Assembly: GCA_023053685.1 (NCBI GenBank)
Contig: JALIGW010000028.1
Span: forward strand, 6,112,501 to 6,176,500
Length of the DNA: 64,000 nt
Reading direction: 5' to 3'
DNA from: Diadophis punctatus similis
Taxonomy: Eukaryota; Chordata; Lepidosauria; Squamata; Dipsadidae
Made by a program: the position numbers and the translations under genes. The notes beneath the pieces are model-generated. The model saw only the letters and a program-made list of their open reading frames with translations. It ran no database searches and was not told the DNA's origin. This document shows positions 21,871 to 32,879 of this stretch, one piece after another. How positions within the stretch are numbered: the stretch's first letter is position 1; every line of letters begins with the position of its first letter.

Positions 21871-22115
21871 AGAATAATCCTTGACTTTGCTTGCTGAGAA
21901 AATATAGTTTACTAAAGGTCAAGTGAAATACAATAAAGCAAAGCCAGAACTGAAATTTATTCTCAACCTTCATTCCACTCATAAAACTTTTGCAGATACT
22001 AAACAGTTAACATCAAAATTATTTTTCTTGAGTAAAGATATTCCAGTAATTTACTTATTGAAATAAGACAAAGGTATGAAACAAATCAGGTGCGCAAATT
22101 TATGCATTAGAGATA

Positions 22116-22121
22116 TTTATT
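22116..22121 (-). terminator. SRP14: Candidate SRP14 polyadenylation signal
   Basis: Minus-strand AATAAA 160 nt downstream of the SRP14 stop. Another minus-strand AATAAA lies at 21956-21961. Which one is used cannot be told from sequence. Confidence 0.45.
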
Positions 22122-22280
22122 TTTGTGTATCACAATCCTGAGAGCATTCTGTTTGTATAAGAAGCTTACTGTTCAGTTACTAGCTGGTAAGTTCAGTTAC
22201 TAGTCAAAAGGTAAGTGGTTACATAAAGAAAAAATGAGGGGTAAAACATGGGTCCATTCTTTGGAGAAATGTTTTTTATA

Positions 22281-22370
22281 TCATTGTGTTGCTTTACTTT
22301 TCTTGTTTTTGCTTTTCTTGTCTTTCTTCTTTAAACCATCCATATTGGCTCTAATCAAATTTGAATATGC
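22281..22370 (-). CDS. SRP14: SRP14 terminal coding exon
   Basis: The acceptor is gattgcag. It encodes AYSNLIRANMDGLKKK and a basic tail ending KATQ, stop TGA at 22283-22281. Confidence 0.94.
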   Translation of the reverse strand, partial: AYSNLIRANMDGLKKKDKKSKNKKSKATQ

Positions 22371-25194
22371 CTGCAATCAAAAACAAGATTTTTTTTAAAA
22401 AAAACCAAGTTTCAGGAAACTGCTAATATTTGCAGAGAGAAAGCAGCTACACATTCATGCATTCAAGTGTAAAAATTAAAATTATTTGATTAAAAATTTG
22501 AAGTGAATAGATGCAAACTTACCATCTGGAATTTGTTAACTTCTCTTGAACTCACCTGTAAGAAATCAATTTCATGATAGAATTATGAGATGATGAACAA
22601 TATATTCAAAAACAGCTGGTTCTGCTGATCACAAAATTCAGATAAGAATTGATACATTATGTGCTAGCTTTGGTGCATTGGTTAAGTGCTGGACTACAAA
22701 CCAGGAAAGTGAATATTAGGTCTCCCTTAGGTATGAAAGTAATCTGAGTAAGTAATATTTTCTCAGTCCAACCCACCTAACAGGACTGTAGAGAAAACAA
22801 TGTATCTAACCATGAGGTGTACAAAATAATAGAAAAATATGTGACTGCATGCTACACAGGGCTGGTGTAGGTTCCAATTATCTGAACCTCATCTTTTTTT
22901 GTATTGATCTTAATCACTATAGTCAATAACCAAGTCTCTTAAAGATACTTGTGCGCCACAGGTTCATCTACTGAATAAGCTGTATATCCTCCGCTCATAC
23001 TGCTTTCAGAAGCGTAATCAAGAAACTTGATTACTCCATTTTTGGTAATTGCCTACATTTAATTTTAAAGTGTTAGCTACCTTGAGGGTGAAAGTCAGCC
23101 TGTAACTTGAAATACTGTACATAAACTCATTATCTATTTTATATACAGTCTTTCTCCCCCACTTACATAAAAATGCAATGGTGAAAAAACATCCTTTCAT
23201 AAAAGAATAGCACCTACCACTGTGCTTATTTTTTTCTTCCCATCTGTGGCTCTAAGAAGACATTTGTTGTCTACAGGCTCAAAACTCTCAAGATGGCCCT
23301 TCCGTGGAATTGGTCTTGTCCGACCATCATCTACGTTAAACAGAAGCATCAAAGTTATATATCATACTTAGCAAAACTAGCAAGTTATATTACATAACAC
23401 CCAAAAATGGCAAGAGAATGTTTTAATAAAAAACATTTCTTCATTTTTTAATTCTGCTTCATATATTAGAAATCTAAAAGTGCAGATTGGGAGACAAGAA
23501 TTTTGTTAGAATGCTGGTTATTATATTAAGCTGGACACAATAATAAGGTTGCACAATATTAAGCACATGTGAAGCTGTTCTTTAATACTTAAAGGATCCA
23601 CCAACTCACTTCCCAGTTGTGGCAATGCCATTTCAGATTGCTCCCATGCTACAAGACCAAAAACAACTTTTTCTTAGAGAATTTATCTTTTCATAATGTT
23701 TAGGATTTAAGTGGGGGGGAGGAATAAAAATCGGTCTGCTCTTTTTTTGGTTACCCCAATACCAGGTGACTTGGAGGCAAGATACCTTAGAAGTACAGAA
23801 AACCACATTATACTGTTCCTCTTTTCTCCCATCCACTATTCCAGTATTTCTCAATTGTAGCAACTTTCTACTCTCAGAATTTCCCAGCTAAAGGCTATTA
23901 TCAATGACAGGTGCATACCATCACCTATCTCTATGAAAACATTCAGGAAAAAGTTGGACATTTCTAACCAAGAAGCAGAAAATGTTCAGTTTAAGGAAAA
24001 ATATGCTTAAGAAGCATTAAACACCCCTGACTCAGTACAGGTCTAAATCAGTTTTTTTTCATAGATTAAGTTTGAAGTAATCAACTCCTTTATTATTACT
24101 GAGATTACTGAGGTTGCTACTTACCCATTTTACTAACTGAACTGCAGTTCCACTACTCAGCACAGCAGAATCTTCAATTGATTTGTTATGAGAAAATATT
24201 GATAAGCTAATGTGAGACAAACAGGAATGTAATACTTACATTTCTTTAACGTTATATAGACACTGCCTGTGGTCCTGCATTTCTGAAAAAGCCTGGTTAG
24301 CTCTGTCAAGAACTGTAAAAACAAACAAACCATCTAATTGTTACAAAGTTCACAATTTTGAATTATTTTCTTTTTCCAGCTAGTGAACAATCCTATCCTA
24401 AGGCTTTTAATCGGACTGAATATTGAAACAGCTGCCCTTGACTATTAAACCATAACATCATAATCTATTCATGGAACTAGATATGCACTGAATCTACACC
24501 TTTCATTGCTCCTTATTCCCCGATCAAATAGATTCTAACTTGCATTAAGCTAGACCTCTTGTTACATCAGAGCCAATACTCTTAAGATGCAATGTAGTGT
24601 AAACTACTTCAAATAAGCCCCATGTAATCATCAATTTTCCATGACAAGGAGTATTCAATAAGTACGTTGACAGTTGCCAAATTAGGTGGGGCCAGAAAAC
24701 GAAATGGCACGTAGCAAAGAACGGATGCCATGGGTTGGAGCTTCTGGCATTCACTGGGCATTAAGCGGCCCCCGTGCAAACGAATGCCGTTGGGAGGGGG
24801 AGGTTAACCTTCAAGAGTGACATAATACTATAAGGGGGAAGTGAGGGGCGCCCCTCTCTGGCTGTCCAGTCGCTTTTTGCACCATTGGTCCCGCTGCTTA
24901 GGGTCCAAATACAGATTTTGAGCAGACCCGGTGCAGAAGGGACATAAGGCCTCTGGAACTGGCACTTTCTTTTTGTTAACCGTCCTCCCCATCCCACGGC
25001 CGCCTATTCTGCTCCACACAGCAAGGAACCGCGGGAGGGCAGCCTTCCCCCCCTACAAAGGTGCCAGGTCGGAGGACATTTCCGCTCACAGCAAGGGGGC
25101 TTTGCGAGCTCAAAGAGCGGGCCCTTCCCTAAAAGGCACCCCCGGGGACGGAGCGTTTAGGCCACGGAACCTGCTCGCTCTCCAGCAGCACCAT
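22281..25194 (-). CDS. SRP14: SRP14, signal recognition particle 14-kDa subunit
   Basis: SRP14 pairs with SRP9 to bind the Alu domain of 7SL RNA and slows translation elongation until the ribosome docks at the ER. Minus-strand coding exons: 25171-25194, 24240-24312, 23218-23330, 22523-22555, 22281-22370 (stop TGA). All introns are GT-AG, phases agree and the sum is 333 nt (110 residues plus stop). The start is MVLLESEQ with a good context (gaagATGG). Then come FLTELTRLFQKCRTTGSVYI, YDGRTRPIPRKG, DNKCLLRATDGKKKISTV, VSSREVNKFQM and AYSNLIRANMDGLKKK. The lysine-rich tail ends KSKATQ, without the alanine-rich extension of primate SRP14. Convergent with EIF2AK4, with stops about 3.1 kb apart, as in other vertebrates. 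Apparently intact. Confidence 0.96.
22523..22555 (-). CDS. SRP14: SRP14 coding exon 4
   Basis: A 33-nt micro-exon with acceptor cttacag and donor gtaagt, encoding VSSREVNKFQM. Confidence 0.93.
23218..23330 (-). CDS. SRP14: SRP14 coding exon 3
   Basis: The acceptor is aacgtag and the donor gtaggt; 113 nt encoding YDGRTRPIPRKGHLESFEPV and DNKCLLRATDGKKKISTV, part of the SRP9/14 alpha/beta fold. Confidence 0.95.
24240..24312 (-). CDS. SRP14: SRP14 coding exon 2
   Basis: The acceptor is tttacag and the donor gtaagt; 73 nt encoding FLTELTRLFQKCRTTGSVYI then TLKK plus one base. Confidence 0.94.
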
Positions 25195-25420
25195 CTTCCC
25201 CGCGCGCTTCTTCCCAGCAGCCGATGCAAACGCAGCCAACTCCCAACTGCCGCCGAACGGACGGACACCCTGCCAGGAAACGAAAGTAGCGAGGATACGA
25301 GAGGCGGAAACTCTAGAAAGAACCTTTCCCCCCATCTCTCTCTCTGCTGCCCCCTGCAGGGCTCCAGGCGGAATTGCATCCAGAACTGTTCTCGGAATCG
25401 GAGGTCGCTTGCGTGGGTTA
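24840..25420 (-). promoter_or_regulatory. SRP14: SRP14 CpG-rich promoter / 5' region
   Basis: GC- and CpG-rich block in otherwise AT-rich DNA, spanning exon 1, the start of intron 1 and the presumed 5' UTR (upstream of 25194). No TATA box stands out, as is normal for a housekeeping CpG-island promoter. Confidence 0.7.
25171..25194 (-). CDS. SRP14: SRP14 coding exon 1
   Basis: Eight codons (MVLLESEQ) from the ATG at 25194, followed by donor gttccg. It sits inside the CpG-rich promoter region. Confidence 0.93.
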
Positions 25421-26019
25421 GCCGTTGAAGGAGTTTCTCAAATCGAGCTGATTTATCACGGCTTCTCTGCTGTGCATGCAGTGGAGGCTGAAATCTGTCG
25501 GGCGGCCCTTGCTTCGCACAGAGAGGTGTGCGCTCCGATCCATTTTAAAAAGAGAAGGATCCCAGTAGTGGTACATAGAAGAGTTTCTAATAGAAAATCC
25601 AGCAGTGCTTTGAACAAGTATACAAAAGGGGGGGCTCCCTCCCCCGGTGCTGGGACTGCTGAAACTGGGCTGCCAAAAAATCTGTACGGCCCCCAAGATT
25701 ACAGTGAGAAATTGTTTTTCTTTTCTTTTTAGTATCTTTGCCATCAGCTAAGTTTTGACAACCCAGATCCAGTAAATCCTTAGTTGTGGTGCATTGCCAC
25801 ATTTTGAAAGCTATGGAAAATTACCATCAAGGGTGGATGGTGAACAGCAACATTGAAATCCAATAAAAGCCTTTGTTGTATTTTATTTTATTTTATTTTA
25901 TTTTATTTTGGTTCCTTCCAGTCACTGGATTCCTGGCCACTGCTTGGACAAGTCCCTGCACTTTTCTTGGCAAGATTTTCAGAAGTGATTTGCTACTGCC
26001 TCCTTCCAAAGGTTTAGAG
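25421..26019. other. SRP14 upstream intergenic DNA with (TTTTA)n
   Basis: Holds a (TTTTA)n run at about 25880-25909 followed by a LINE/SINE-like segment (tcttggcaagattttcagaagtg...ttgctactgcctccttcc, in parts). No gene seen. Confidence 0.45.
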
Positions 26020-26150
26020 CAGGGGTCCCCAATCTTTTGGACCTCAGGGACCACCAAATTCATAATTTTAAATCCCACAGACCCTAATTCATAATTTTAA
26101 GTCCCGCAGACCACTAATATGACTGTTTTAAAAGATAAATACATTTGTAA
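26020..26150. mobile_element. hAT-type element left end, CAGGGGTCCCCAATC
   Basis: Starts caggggtccccaatcttttg followed by two tandem copies of a cataattttaa-tcccacagacc segment. The matching right end was not found, so the element is truncated or interrupted. Confidence 0.6.
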
Positions 26151-26375
26151 AATAATGATCAGAGAACTTCCATTTTATTAATATGAAATGCACCTATTTA
26201 ATATAACATTATAAATGCTTATTTAATTATAACAATCGTAAATGCTTGTTTAATCATAACAAAATCTTTAAAGGTTGTTTAATTAAAGTTAGTGTAATTA
26301 TTACAAAATAATTGAAGCTTATTTGATGGTGGCTTGCTGATGGTGGGAAAGTCAGTCCCATATTCCAGAGCTGGA

Positions 26376-26848
26376 GCTGTAGTCCCTTCCCTCCCCTCTC
26401 CTCCCCTCCCCTCCCTTCCCCCCTTTCCTTTCCTTTCCTTCTTTCCTTTCCTCCTTTCCTTTCCTTTCCTTCTTTCCTCTCCTCTCTTTTCCTTTCCTCT
26501 TCTACCTTTCTTTTCCTTCTTTCCTTTCCTTTCCTTTCCTCCTCTTCCTTTCCTTTCCTTCTTTCCTTTCCTTCTCTTTCCTTTCCTGTTCTTTCCTTCT
26601 TTCCTCTTCTTTCTTTCCTTTCCTGTTCTACCTTTCCTTCTTTGCTTTCCTTTTCTTCCTTTCCTTTCCTCTTCTTTCCTTCTTTCCTCGCCTTTCCTTT
26701 CCTCTTCTACCTTTCCTTTCCTCTTCTTCCTTTCCTTTCCTTTCCTCTTCTTCCTTTCCTTTCCTCTCCTCTTCTTCCTTTCCTTTCCTTTCCTTTCCTT
26801 TCCTTCTTTCCTTTCCTTCTTTCTTTCTTTCTTTTCCTTTTCCTGCAT
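26376..26848. repeat. ~475-bp polypyrimidine tract (CCTTT-type)
   Basis: Almost pure C/T on the plus strand, in TTTCC/CTTCC-like units, hence almost pure purine on the minus strand. Flanked by a short inverted repeat (26358-26372 and 26903-26917, core agctctggaatatgg). Confidence 0.95.
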
Positions 26849-26995
26849 CCGGGTGGAGGAGCTGCTCCAGGATGACCAAAGGGCCAGTCCTGTGGCTACC
26901 ACAGCTCTGGAATATGGAACCGGCCCATGGTGGGGCTGGAAATCTCCACCATAGGAGGTGGTACTTGCAATGTACAACTTTGCAGGGGGTGAAAG

Positions 26996-27428
26996 CAGGA
27001 GCGGGTTGCTCACTTACCGATACCGGTGCACTGCGCACACATCTTCATGTTTTGTGCACACACTCACTACGTGCATGTGCCCCTTTGTGCGATTTTGCTT
27101 GTGCGCATGCGCAGAAGCAAAATCTCACTGAAATCTCACAAGAGGACGTGCGCACGCGAGTGCAATTTTGGCGACATTTTGCTTCCGTGCATGTGCAGAA
27201 GCAAAATCTCACCAAAATCTCTTGCGCGCGTCCCCTCGTGAGATTTTGGCGAGATTTTGCTTTCACGCATGCACAGAAGCAAAAAAGCCCAAAAATTCTT
27301 TTAAAAAGGTGGCAATGCGCGCGATGGACCGCCAAAGACGACACCGGAGCCGTTGCATGCAAATTGCGTAATTGGCGAGTCCCTACCAAAGCTCCGCACT
27401 AGACCGCACCGTTAGGAACCCACCCCTG
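26996..27428. mobile_element. hAT-type MITE, GGTGGGTTCC family, copy 3
   Basis: The left end is caggagcgggttgctcactt and the right end gttaggaacccacccctg. TSDs are GGTGAAAG / GGTGAAAC (7 of 8). The interior repeats a module around ttgtgcgcatgcgcagaagc several times, including a perfect TGCGCATGCGCA at 27102-27113. Confidence 0.85.
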
Positions 27429-27652
27429 GGTGAAACGTGCAAAAAAGAGCGCAGCCCTCAATGGCTGGAACGAAACAATGGTGCTGTTGCGGTGCGGGGG
27501 ACGCTGCACAAGTGGGCCAAAGCGGGGGTTGTGATGGCTGGAAGCTGTGGGAGCGAAGCACTACTTGCATTTGCGCGGCATTAGCATTCCGCCTTGGTAT
27601 ATTTGCGCCAGCCGGTGGTGCAAGGCAGCCCTCGTCTCCTGCCGCTTGGGAC

Positions 27653-27878
27653 TCGGAGCGGTAAATTGCATCCTGTCTGGGGAGCAGCTGGAGTTTGCTG
27701 TCATTGCAGACACTAGCTTGGCCCCTGCAAACTCTCATCTCGAGGAGCCCGGGCGAAGTTTCCCATGCTGCTTCAGTGAGCGCTCCTCGAGAGACGAGTT
27801 TAGAGCTAGCGTCCGCAATGGACAGCAAACTCCAGCTGCTCCCTGGACCGGAAGCCATTTACCGCTCCGAGTGTTACA
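27653..27878. repeat. Large foldback, ~98-bp arms
   Basis: The left arm (27653-27750, ctcggagcggtaaa ... ctcgaggagc) and the right arm (27780-27878, gctcctcgag ... tttaccgctccgag) are inverted copies with a loop of about 30 bp and scattered mismatches. No TSD or family end recognised. Confidence 0.75.
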
Positions 27879-27949
27879 GGCCCATGCCTTTTCTAGTGGG
27901 TTAATGCGTCTTGGGAGGGAGGTGATATGTGGTTGGTTCCACTTGATGG

Positions 27950-28208
27950 TGAATGCATCTTTGGATGGAGGGATTCTATTATCTTTAAAGGAACCAATGG
28001 CCTACCCACTCCTTGGGAAGCCATTAGTGGATCCAAAGGAGCTGGATAATTTCTGTCCATTCTCCAATCTTACTTTGTTAGGAAAAGTTGCTGAGAAAGT
28101 CATCAAGCTGTAGCTTTGAAGGACCTTGGAGGAAATGAATTATCTGGACCCGGTTGGGTTTCAGATCAGGAGATAATACTGAGACTGTGTTGGTCATACT
28201 TTTTGATG
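27950..28208 (+). pseudogene. Decayed L2-like LINE RT, part 1
   Basis: Translation with gaps gives LKEP...DNFCPFSNLTLLGKVAEKVI and NYLDPVGFQI, resembling the R-P-I-S-N-L-P-F-L-G-K-V-E-K-V block of L2 reverse transcriptase. Contains stops. Interrupted by the hAT element at 28217. Confidence 0.7.
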
Positions 28209-28216
28209 AGATATGG

Positions 28217-28602
28217 CAGTGATGGCGAACCTTTTTTTGCTCGAGTGCCAAAAGGACATGCAAATGTGCGATGGCACGATGGAGTGTGCCCACACCCATA
28301 ATGCAATGGCTTCCCCTAGTGCACACAACCCCCCCTGCACTGCCCCCACATTTCCGAACTTCTGGTTGGCCTGTTGGGCCGTTTTATGCCATCCACAGGC
28401 TCTGGAGGCTTTCCTGAAGCCTGGGGAGGGCGGAAAACAGCCCAACAGGTGAAAACGCCCCCCCTGCCCTTCAGAAGGCTGAAAATCAGCTGGCCAGTGC
28501 GCACATGCACGCTGGAGTTGACATAGGGCAAAGCCTCGCGTGCCCTCAGATATGGCTCCGCGTGCCACCTGTGGCACCCGTGCCATAGGTTCGCCATCAC
28601 TG
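28217..28602. mobile_element. hAT-type MITE, CAGTGATGGCGAACC family, copy 1
   Basis: The left TIR is cagtgatggcgaaccttttt and the right end ataggttcgccatcactg. The TSD is a perfect 8 bp, AGATATGG (28209-28216, 28603-28610). Inserted into an L2-like LINE. Confidence 0.95.
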
Positions 28603-28610
28603 AGATATGG

Positions 28611-29010
28611 TAAGGCCAGGATGGGGGAAATGAAACCCACTTGGTCCTTTTTAATCTCTCAGCAGCCTCTGATGTCATTGACAATAGTTTCTTTCTGGAT
28701 AGGCTCAGGGGGACTGGGAAGCATAGTGCTAGAATAGTCCTCATCCTTCCTCAGGGATTGTTGGTGTTGGAGAGGGGAAGGATCTGGTCCTAAGCCCCAT
28801 TCTTTCCCTGATTTTGTTTAACATCTACTTGAAGCTAATGGGTAAGACCTTCCAATATTCAATTATATACATCTGCCTGTGATTGCCCCAGTGAAGCTGT
28901 CTTGGTTCTGTCCAGTATTTGGAGGCTGTGAGGATCTGGATGGAGAAAAACAGGTTACAACTTAGCAAGAATGAGTAGCTATGCGTTTACCAGATGGAGG
29001 AGAGGACTGA
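28611..29010 (+). pseudogene. Decayed L2-like LINE RT, part 2
   Basis: Continues the LINE beyond the hAT insertion: segments resembling S-A-A-F-D-x-I-D, then GSG...PHSFPDF where L2 has the G-S-V-L-S-P-L-L-F-N block, with multiple stops and frameshifts. Confidence 0.6.
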
Positions 29011-29303
29011 GATTCAGTTCTGGAGATTTTTTTCACCCTCGGTTCTGGATGGGGTAGGATGGCCCTTCCCCATTCAGAACCAGCTTGAAAGTCGGAGATC
29101 ACTCAGTTTTGTATGAATTTACCCAGATGCTAAGATCATCTTTAGAATGGTCTCGAGCTCTAGAAGCCATGTTTAGATGATATTATTAGTATTTACTTAT
29201 TGACAACATTCATATGGCCATTGAACTTAATCAGGTGACTCCAGGTGAGTTACAGAAGAGATGTGGGAGTTAACATTTTCAAAGATTTTCAAGGAACACC
29301 TTA

Positions 29304-29462
29304 GCCAGCTGCTGTGGCCTAGAGGTGGAGCTCTTGCCTCCCAATCAGGAAGTTGTGAGTTCGATTCTAGGTAGAGGCAGATGTAGGGTCTCCTGCTTGG
29401 GCAGGGGGTTGGATTAGATGACTTGCAAGGTCCCTTCCAACTCTGTTAATCTGTTAGGTTAG
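29304..29462 (+). mobile_element. tRNA-derived SINE with CR1-type tail
   Basis: An A-box-like tggcctagaggtggagctct and a B-box-like gttgtgagttcgattctagg are correctly spaced for a tRNA-derived pol III promoter. The 3' part (ggattagatgacttgcaagg, tcccttccaactctgttaat) matches the CR1-type tail. Confidence 0.85.
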
Positions 29463-29500
29463 TTTTTGGCACCTTATTACTTAGCAGATCTTTCAATTAT

Positions 29501-29624
29501 TTTCATGAAATAATAAATGACCATAGATATCAATATTTTAGTGGGTTACTATTTAAAATGAGCTATCACAGGTTCATAACATATAAGAAACAAGTTTGAA
29601 AAATAGTTCCAGCTGTGAGCATTA
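29501..29624 (+). repeat. 124-bp direct repeat, left copy
   Basis: Matches 30361-30484 over 124 bp with 5 mismatches and no gaps by eye. It immediately precedes the Rex1-like LINE insertion, as a target-site duplication would. Confidence 0.9.
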
Positions 29625-30360
29625 ACATCAAAAATGTCATTAAAAAAGCACAACAAAGGATGTTCTTTCTGGGCCAACTCAGGAAGCTCAAACTGCCCAA
29701 GGAGCTGCTAATACAGTTCTACAGAGGACTTATTGAGTCTGTCATTTGCACCTCTATAACTGTCTGGTTTGGTTCTGCAACCCAACAAGACAGACACAGA
29801 CTTCAGAGGATAATTAGAACTGCAGAAAAAACAATCACTGCCAACCTGCCTTCCATTGAGGACCTGTATACTGCACAAGTCAAAAAGAGGGCTGTGAAAA
29901 TATTTACTGACCCCCTCACATCCTGGACATAAACTGTTTCAACTCCTACCCTCAAAACGACGCTATAGAGCACTGCATACCAAGACAACTAGACACAAGA
30001 ACAGTTTTTTCCCGAACACTATCACTCTGCTAAAGAAATAATTCCCTCACCACTGTTAAACTATTCACTAAGGCTGCATTACTATTACTATTAGTCTTCT
30101 CATTGTTCCTATCACCCATCTCCTCCCACTTATGACTGTATGACTGTAACTTGTTGCTTGTATCCTTACGATTTATATTAATATTGATTATTTCCTGATT
30201 GCTTATGTGTACCCTATGACAATCATTAAGTGTTGTACCTTATGATTCTTGACGAATGCATCTTGTCTTTTTATGTACACAGAGCATATGCACCAAAGAT
30301 AAATTCCTTGTGTGTCCAATTACACTTGGCCAATAAAGAATTCTGTTCTATCTATTCTAT
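29625..30360 (+). mobile_element. Rex1-like LINE, 5'-truncated
   Basis: Encodes the C-terminal end of a reverse transcriptase: VIKKAQQRMFFLGQLRKLKL, PKELLIQFYRGLIESVICTS, ITVWFGSATQQDRHRLQRII, RTAEKTITANLPSIEDLYT, up to about 29932, then a degraded end and a 3' UTR ending ttggccaataaagaattctg plus short ttcta repeats. Assignment to the Rex1/Babar group is from recalled motif similarity. A related 3' end lies inverted at 52615-52855. Confidence 0.8.
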
Positions 30361-30484
30361 TTTCTTGAAATAATAAATGACCATAGATATCAATATTTTA
30401 GTGGGTTATGATTTAACATGAGCTATCACAGGTTCATAACATATGAGAAACAAGTTTGAAAAATAGTTCCAGCTGTGAGCATTA
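30361..30484 (+). repeat. 124-bp direct repeat, right copy
   Basis: Partner of 29501-29624, immediately downstream of the LINE tail. Confidence 0.9.
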
Positions 30485-32402
30485 TTTGAATAAGTTCATC
30501 TTTTTCTTTAAACCATAGTGTGAAATAAAACAGGTGGTATGTCCTTCCAGAAAAATCAGCCTTGGGTAGAAATGCATTTTGCCATTGTAACTTGGGGAGG
30601 CGCTGTGGCTTCACAACAAAATGAGAGTTACTCCTGTACTTTATTGGAAGGGGGGGGGGGGGGAATGATGAAAAGAAGTTAACAGCATTAGTTCTTTATT
30701 ACAGGTCCATTTCAAAATAAGTTAGTGCTATCATAGGAAGCTCAGTGCTAAACAACCATCATTTTTTGAAATCGTTTAAGGAGAACCATTAGAACTAGAA
30801 ATATATCTTTATTTAAAAACAAATTTTATGAACTTTTTCCCCCAAGGGCACTATTCATATTTCTGGAATTATATGTAATTGGGTTGTTTTACAGAATAGA
30901 GCTATTTCCTATGGTTGTTAAGGATATGCTGTTTTTAGTGGGAAGTATTTAAATATTCAGTTCTACAGGAACAAGATTTTTATCATTTAATTGTCCATTT
31001 TATTTGCTTCTCATATGGTGTCTAGAATCAAGAAAAGCACATCACATTCTTAATTAGCTTTATAGTTCATTTCTTTTCAAAGCTGTTCAATATTATGAAT
31101 CCAAGTGGAGACTATAAACTAGAAGTTGGCATTAAAAGAAGAAAGGCTTTTTTAAAAAAGGCTGTTGTGCCTTTAATAATTATGTTAGAGCTATAGATTT
31201 CACAAATAGAGTGTTTTTCTTGCCTCCGCTAATTAATTTCTCCTTGCTCCAAAAGTGTTAAAAAATCTTGCAAGACGAAAAGAAAAACAGTTGGCAAACA
31301 AATCAAAAGTTTTGTAGGTCAACTGGCAAGACTGAATTAGAAGTTTACGCTGGGGAATTGCATAATACAAAGCAGCAAAGAGTATTTCTAGGTCACTCTT
31401 TGTCATGGATCCTAGAAAAGCCAGAATCCTTTGGTTCGTGAGAGAGACAGATATTTGGAGACTGTTGTTCTCACGAGCTCCTGAGAAAATAAAAGATTGC
31501 AGAAACTGCATCCAATACAACACTGGGCAAATCCAAATAGTTGTAGTCTTTGCTACTGAAAAGAAGATAAACAAGTCTAGCCCCATTAATGAGAGTGACT
31601 GTGAATCGGCCTCTCAGCGTGCAGATACGGGGAAGGGGAACAGATGTGAGGTTTGGGAAGGCAGAACACTCTGCATTCTACAACATGCTCAGTGTCCCTG
31701 AATTAGCCTCCCTTCTGCTGCAACAGAACTTGATAGAAATGAAACAAATCTAGTTCACTTGCTTGGACATTCTCTTTATTTTTGTCACAGGCAGCAAAAA
31801 TTCTTAACACACAGTTTAAGAGAAAATCTGTAGAAGAGCCAAGAAATGACATTTTAGTTATTTATTCAATCAATCAATCCATATTATAAATTATAAATTT
31901 ATAGATGTATATTATATTTCCACTAAGGCCTGAATTTCTCACAATACAACCTTAAAACAGAGGTGACAAACAGATTTGCCTCCACTTGAATATACTGCTG
32001 CAGGATTAGACTGTAAAATTGTTCAGCATTAAAGACAAGGATATTTTAAGTGAAGCAGAGATTAAACAGCTAATACAAGTAGTCCTTGTTCAACAACTGC
32101 CTCATTTAGCAACCGTTTTGCAGTTATGATGGCAATGAAATAGGAGCAAAAACTGCAAGAAAAAAGTGAAAAGACAGAGAAAAGTAAGAATATAATAATA
32201 CTGTGGTTACTATTTTCTGATTCTATTCTTTAAAAGCTCCTTCAGTATTTTTATTCGTATAAAATTTACAACATTTTTCTGGATTGTAAAACTATCCTCT
32301 GCCTAGAAATTTTAGTGCCTTTTAGTATCCAGTTTTTGAAAGCAAAAATTGCTTGTTTTGTCTTATAAAAACCAAAACACATCTATTTCCCACAAGAAGC
32401 TT
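30485..32402. other. Intergenic, mostly unique
   Basis: AT-rich DNA with a G run at about 30650-30662. At 32079-32170 there is a fragment of the CAGGTAGTCC MITE family (gtagtccttgttcaacaact). No gene recognised. Confidence 0.45.
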
Positions 32403-32655
32403 TTTGTTCTTTTTTTTTATTGAAAAAGTTTTATTAGTACAGAGTACAAACATTTTTGTTTTTCTCCCCGCCCCCACCCCCTTCCCTCCCCCCCCCCGGA
32501 CTTCCCAGAGAGAATACAGGGCATAATATCAATAATTACAGGGGAAAAAAAGAAAAAAAAAAGAAAAAAAACCCTCAACTCCAAATTATACATTGCTAAC
32601 ATCATTAAATTTCTATATTTTATATTATTTCCAATATAATTCTAAAAAATAAAAG

Positions 32656-32657
<2 letters not shown>

Positions 32658-32721
<64 letters not shown>
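32658..32721. repeat. (AT)n microsatellite in the L1-like 3' UTR
   Basis: About 32 uninterrupted AT units followed by ATT triplets. Confidence 0.95.
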
Positions 32722-32726
<5 letters not shown>

Positions 32727-32879
32727 ATTAATGATAATAATAATCTAAGTTATACAAAGGAAGGAAAACAGTTTCTCCCTCCTCCTTTCAATCAACTTTC
32801 TACACCTATGAAAAATATTAATAATACTAAATCTTTAAAGAACATTGATGATAATAATAATCTCATGATTAACTAAAAT

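Noticed and set aside
26279..27013. Long Lys/Arg/Glu/Gly-rich frame on the minus strand (and Phe/Pro/Ser-rich frame on the plus strand)
   Set aside because: It is the translation of the polypurine/polypyrimidine tract; the composition is forced by the repeat.
29313..29390. tRNA gene candidate from A-box/B-box-like motifs
   Set aside because: There is no complete cloverleaf, and it continues into a CR1-type tail, so it is a SINE.
31233..31701. Overlapping frames of 117 and 98 codons
   Set aside because: No family similarity recognised; consistent with chance in unique intergenic DNA.
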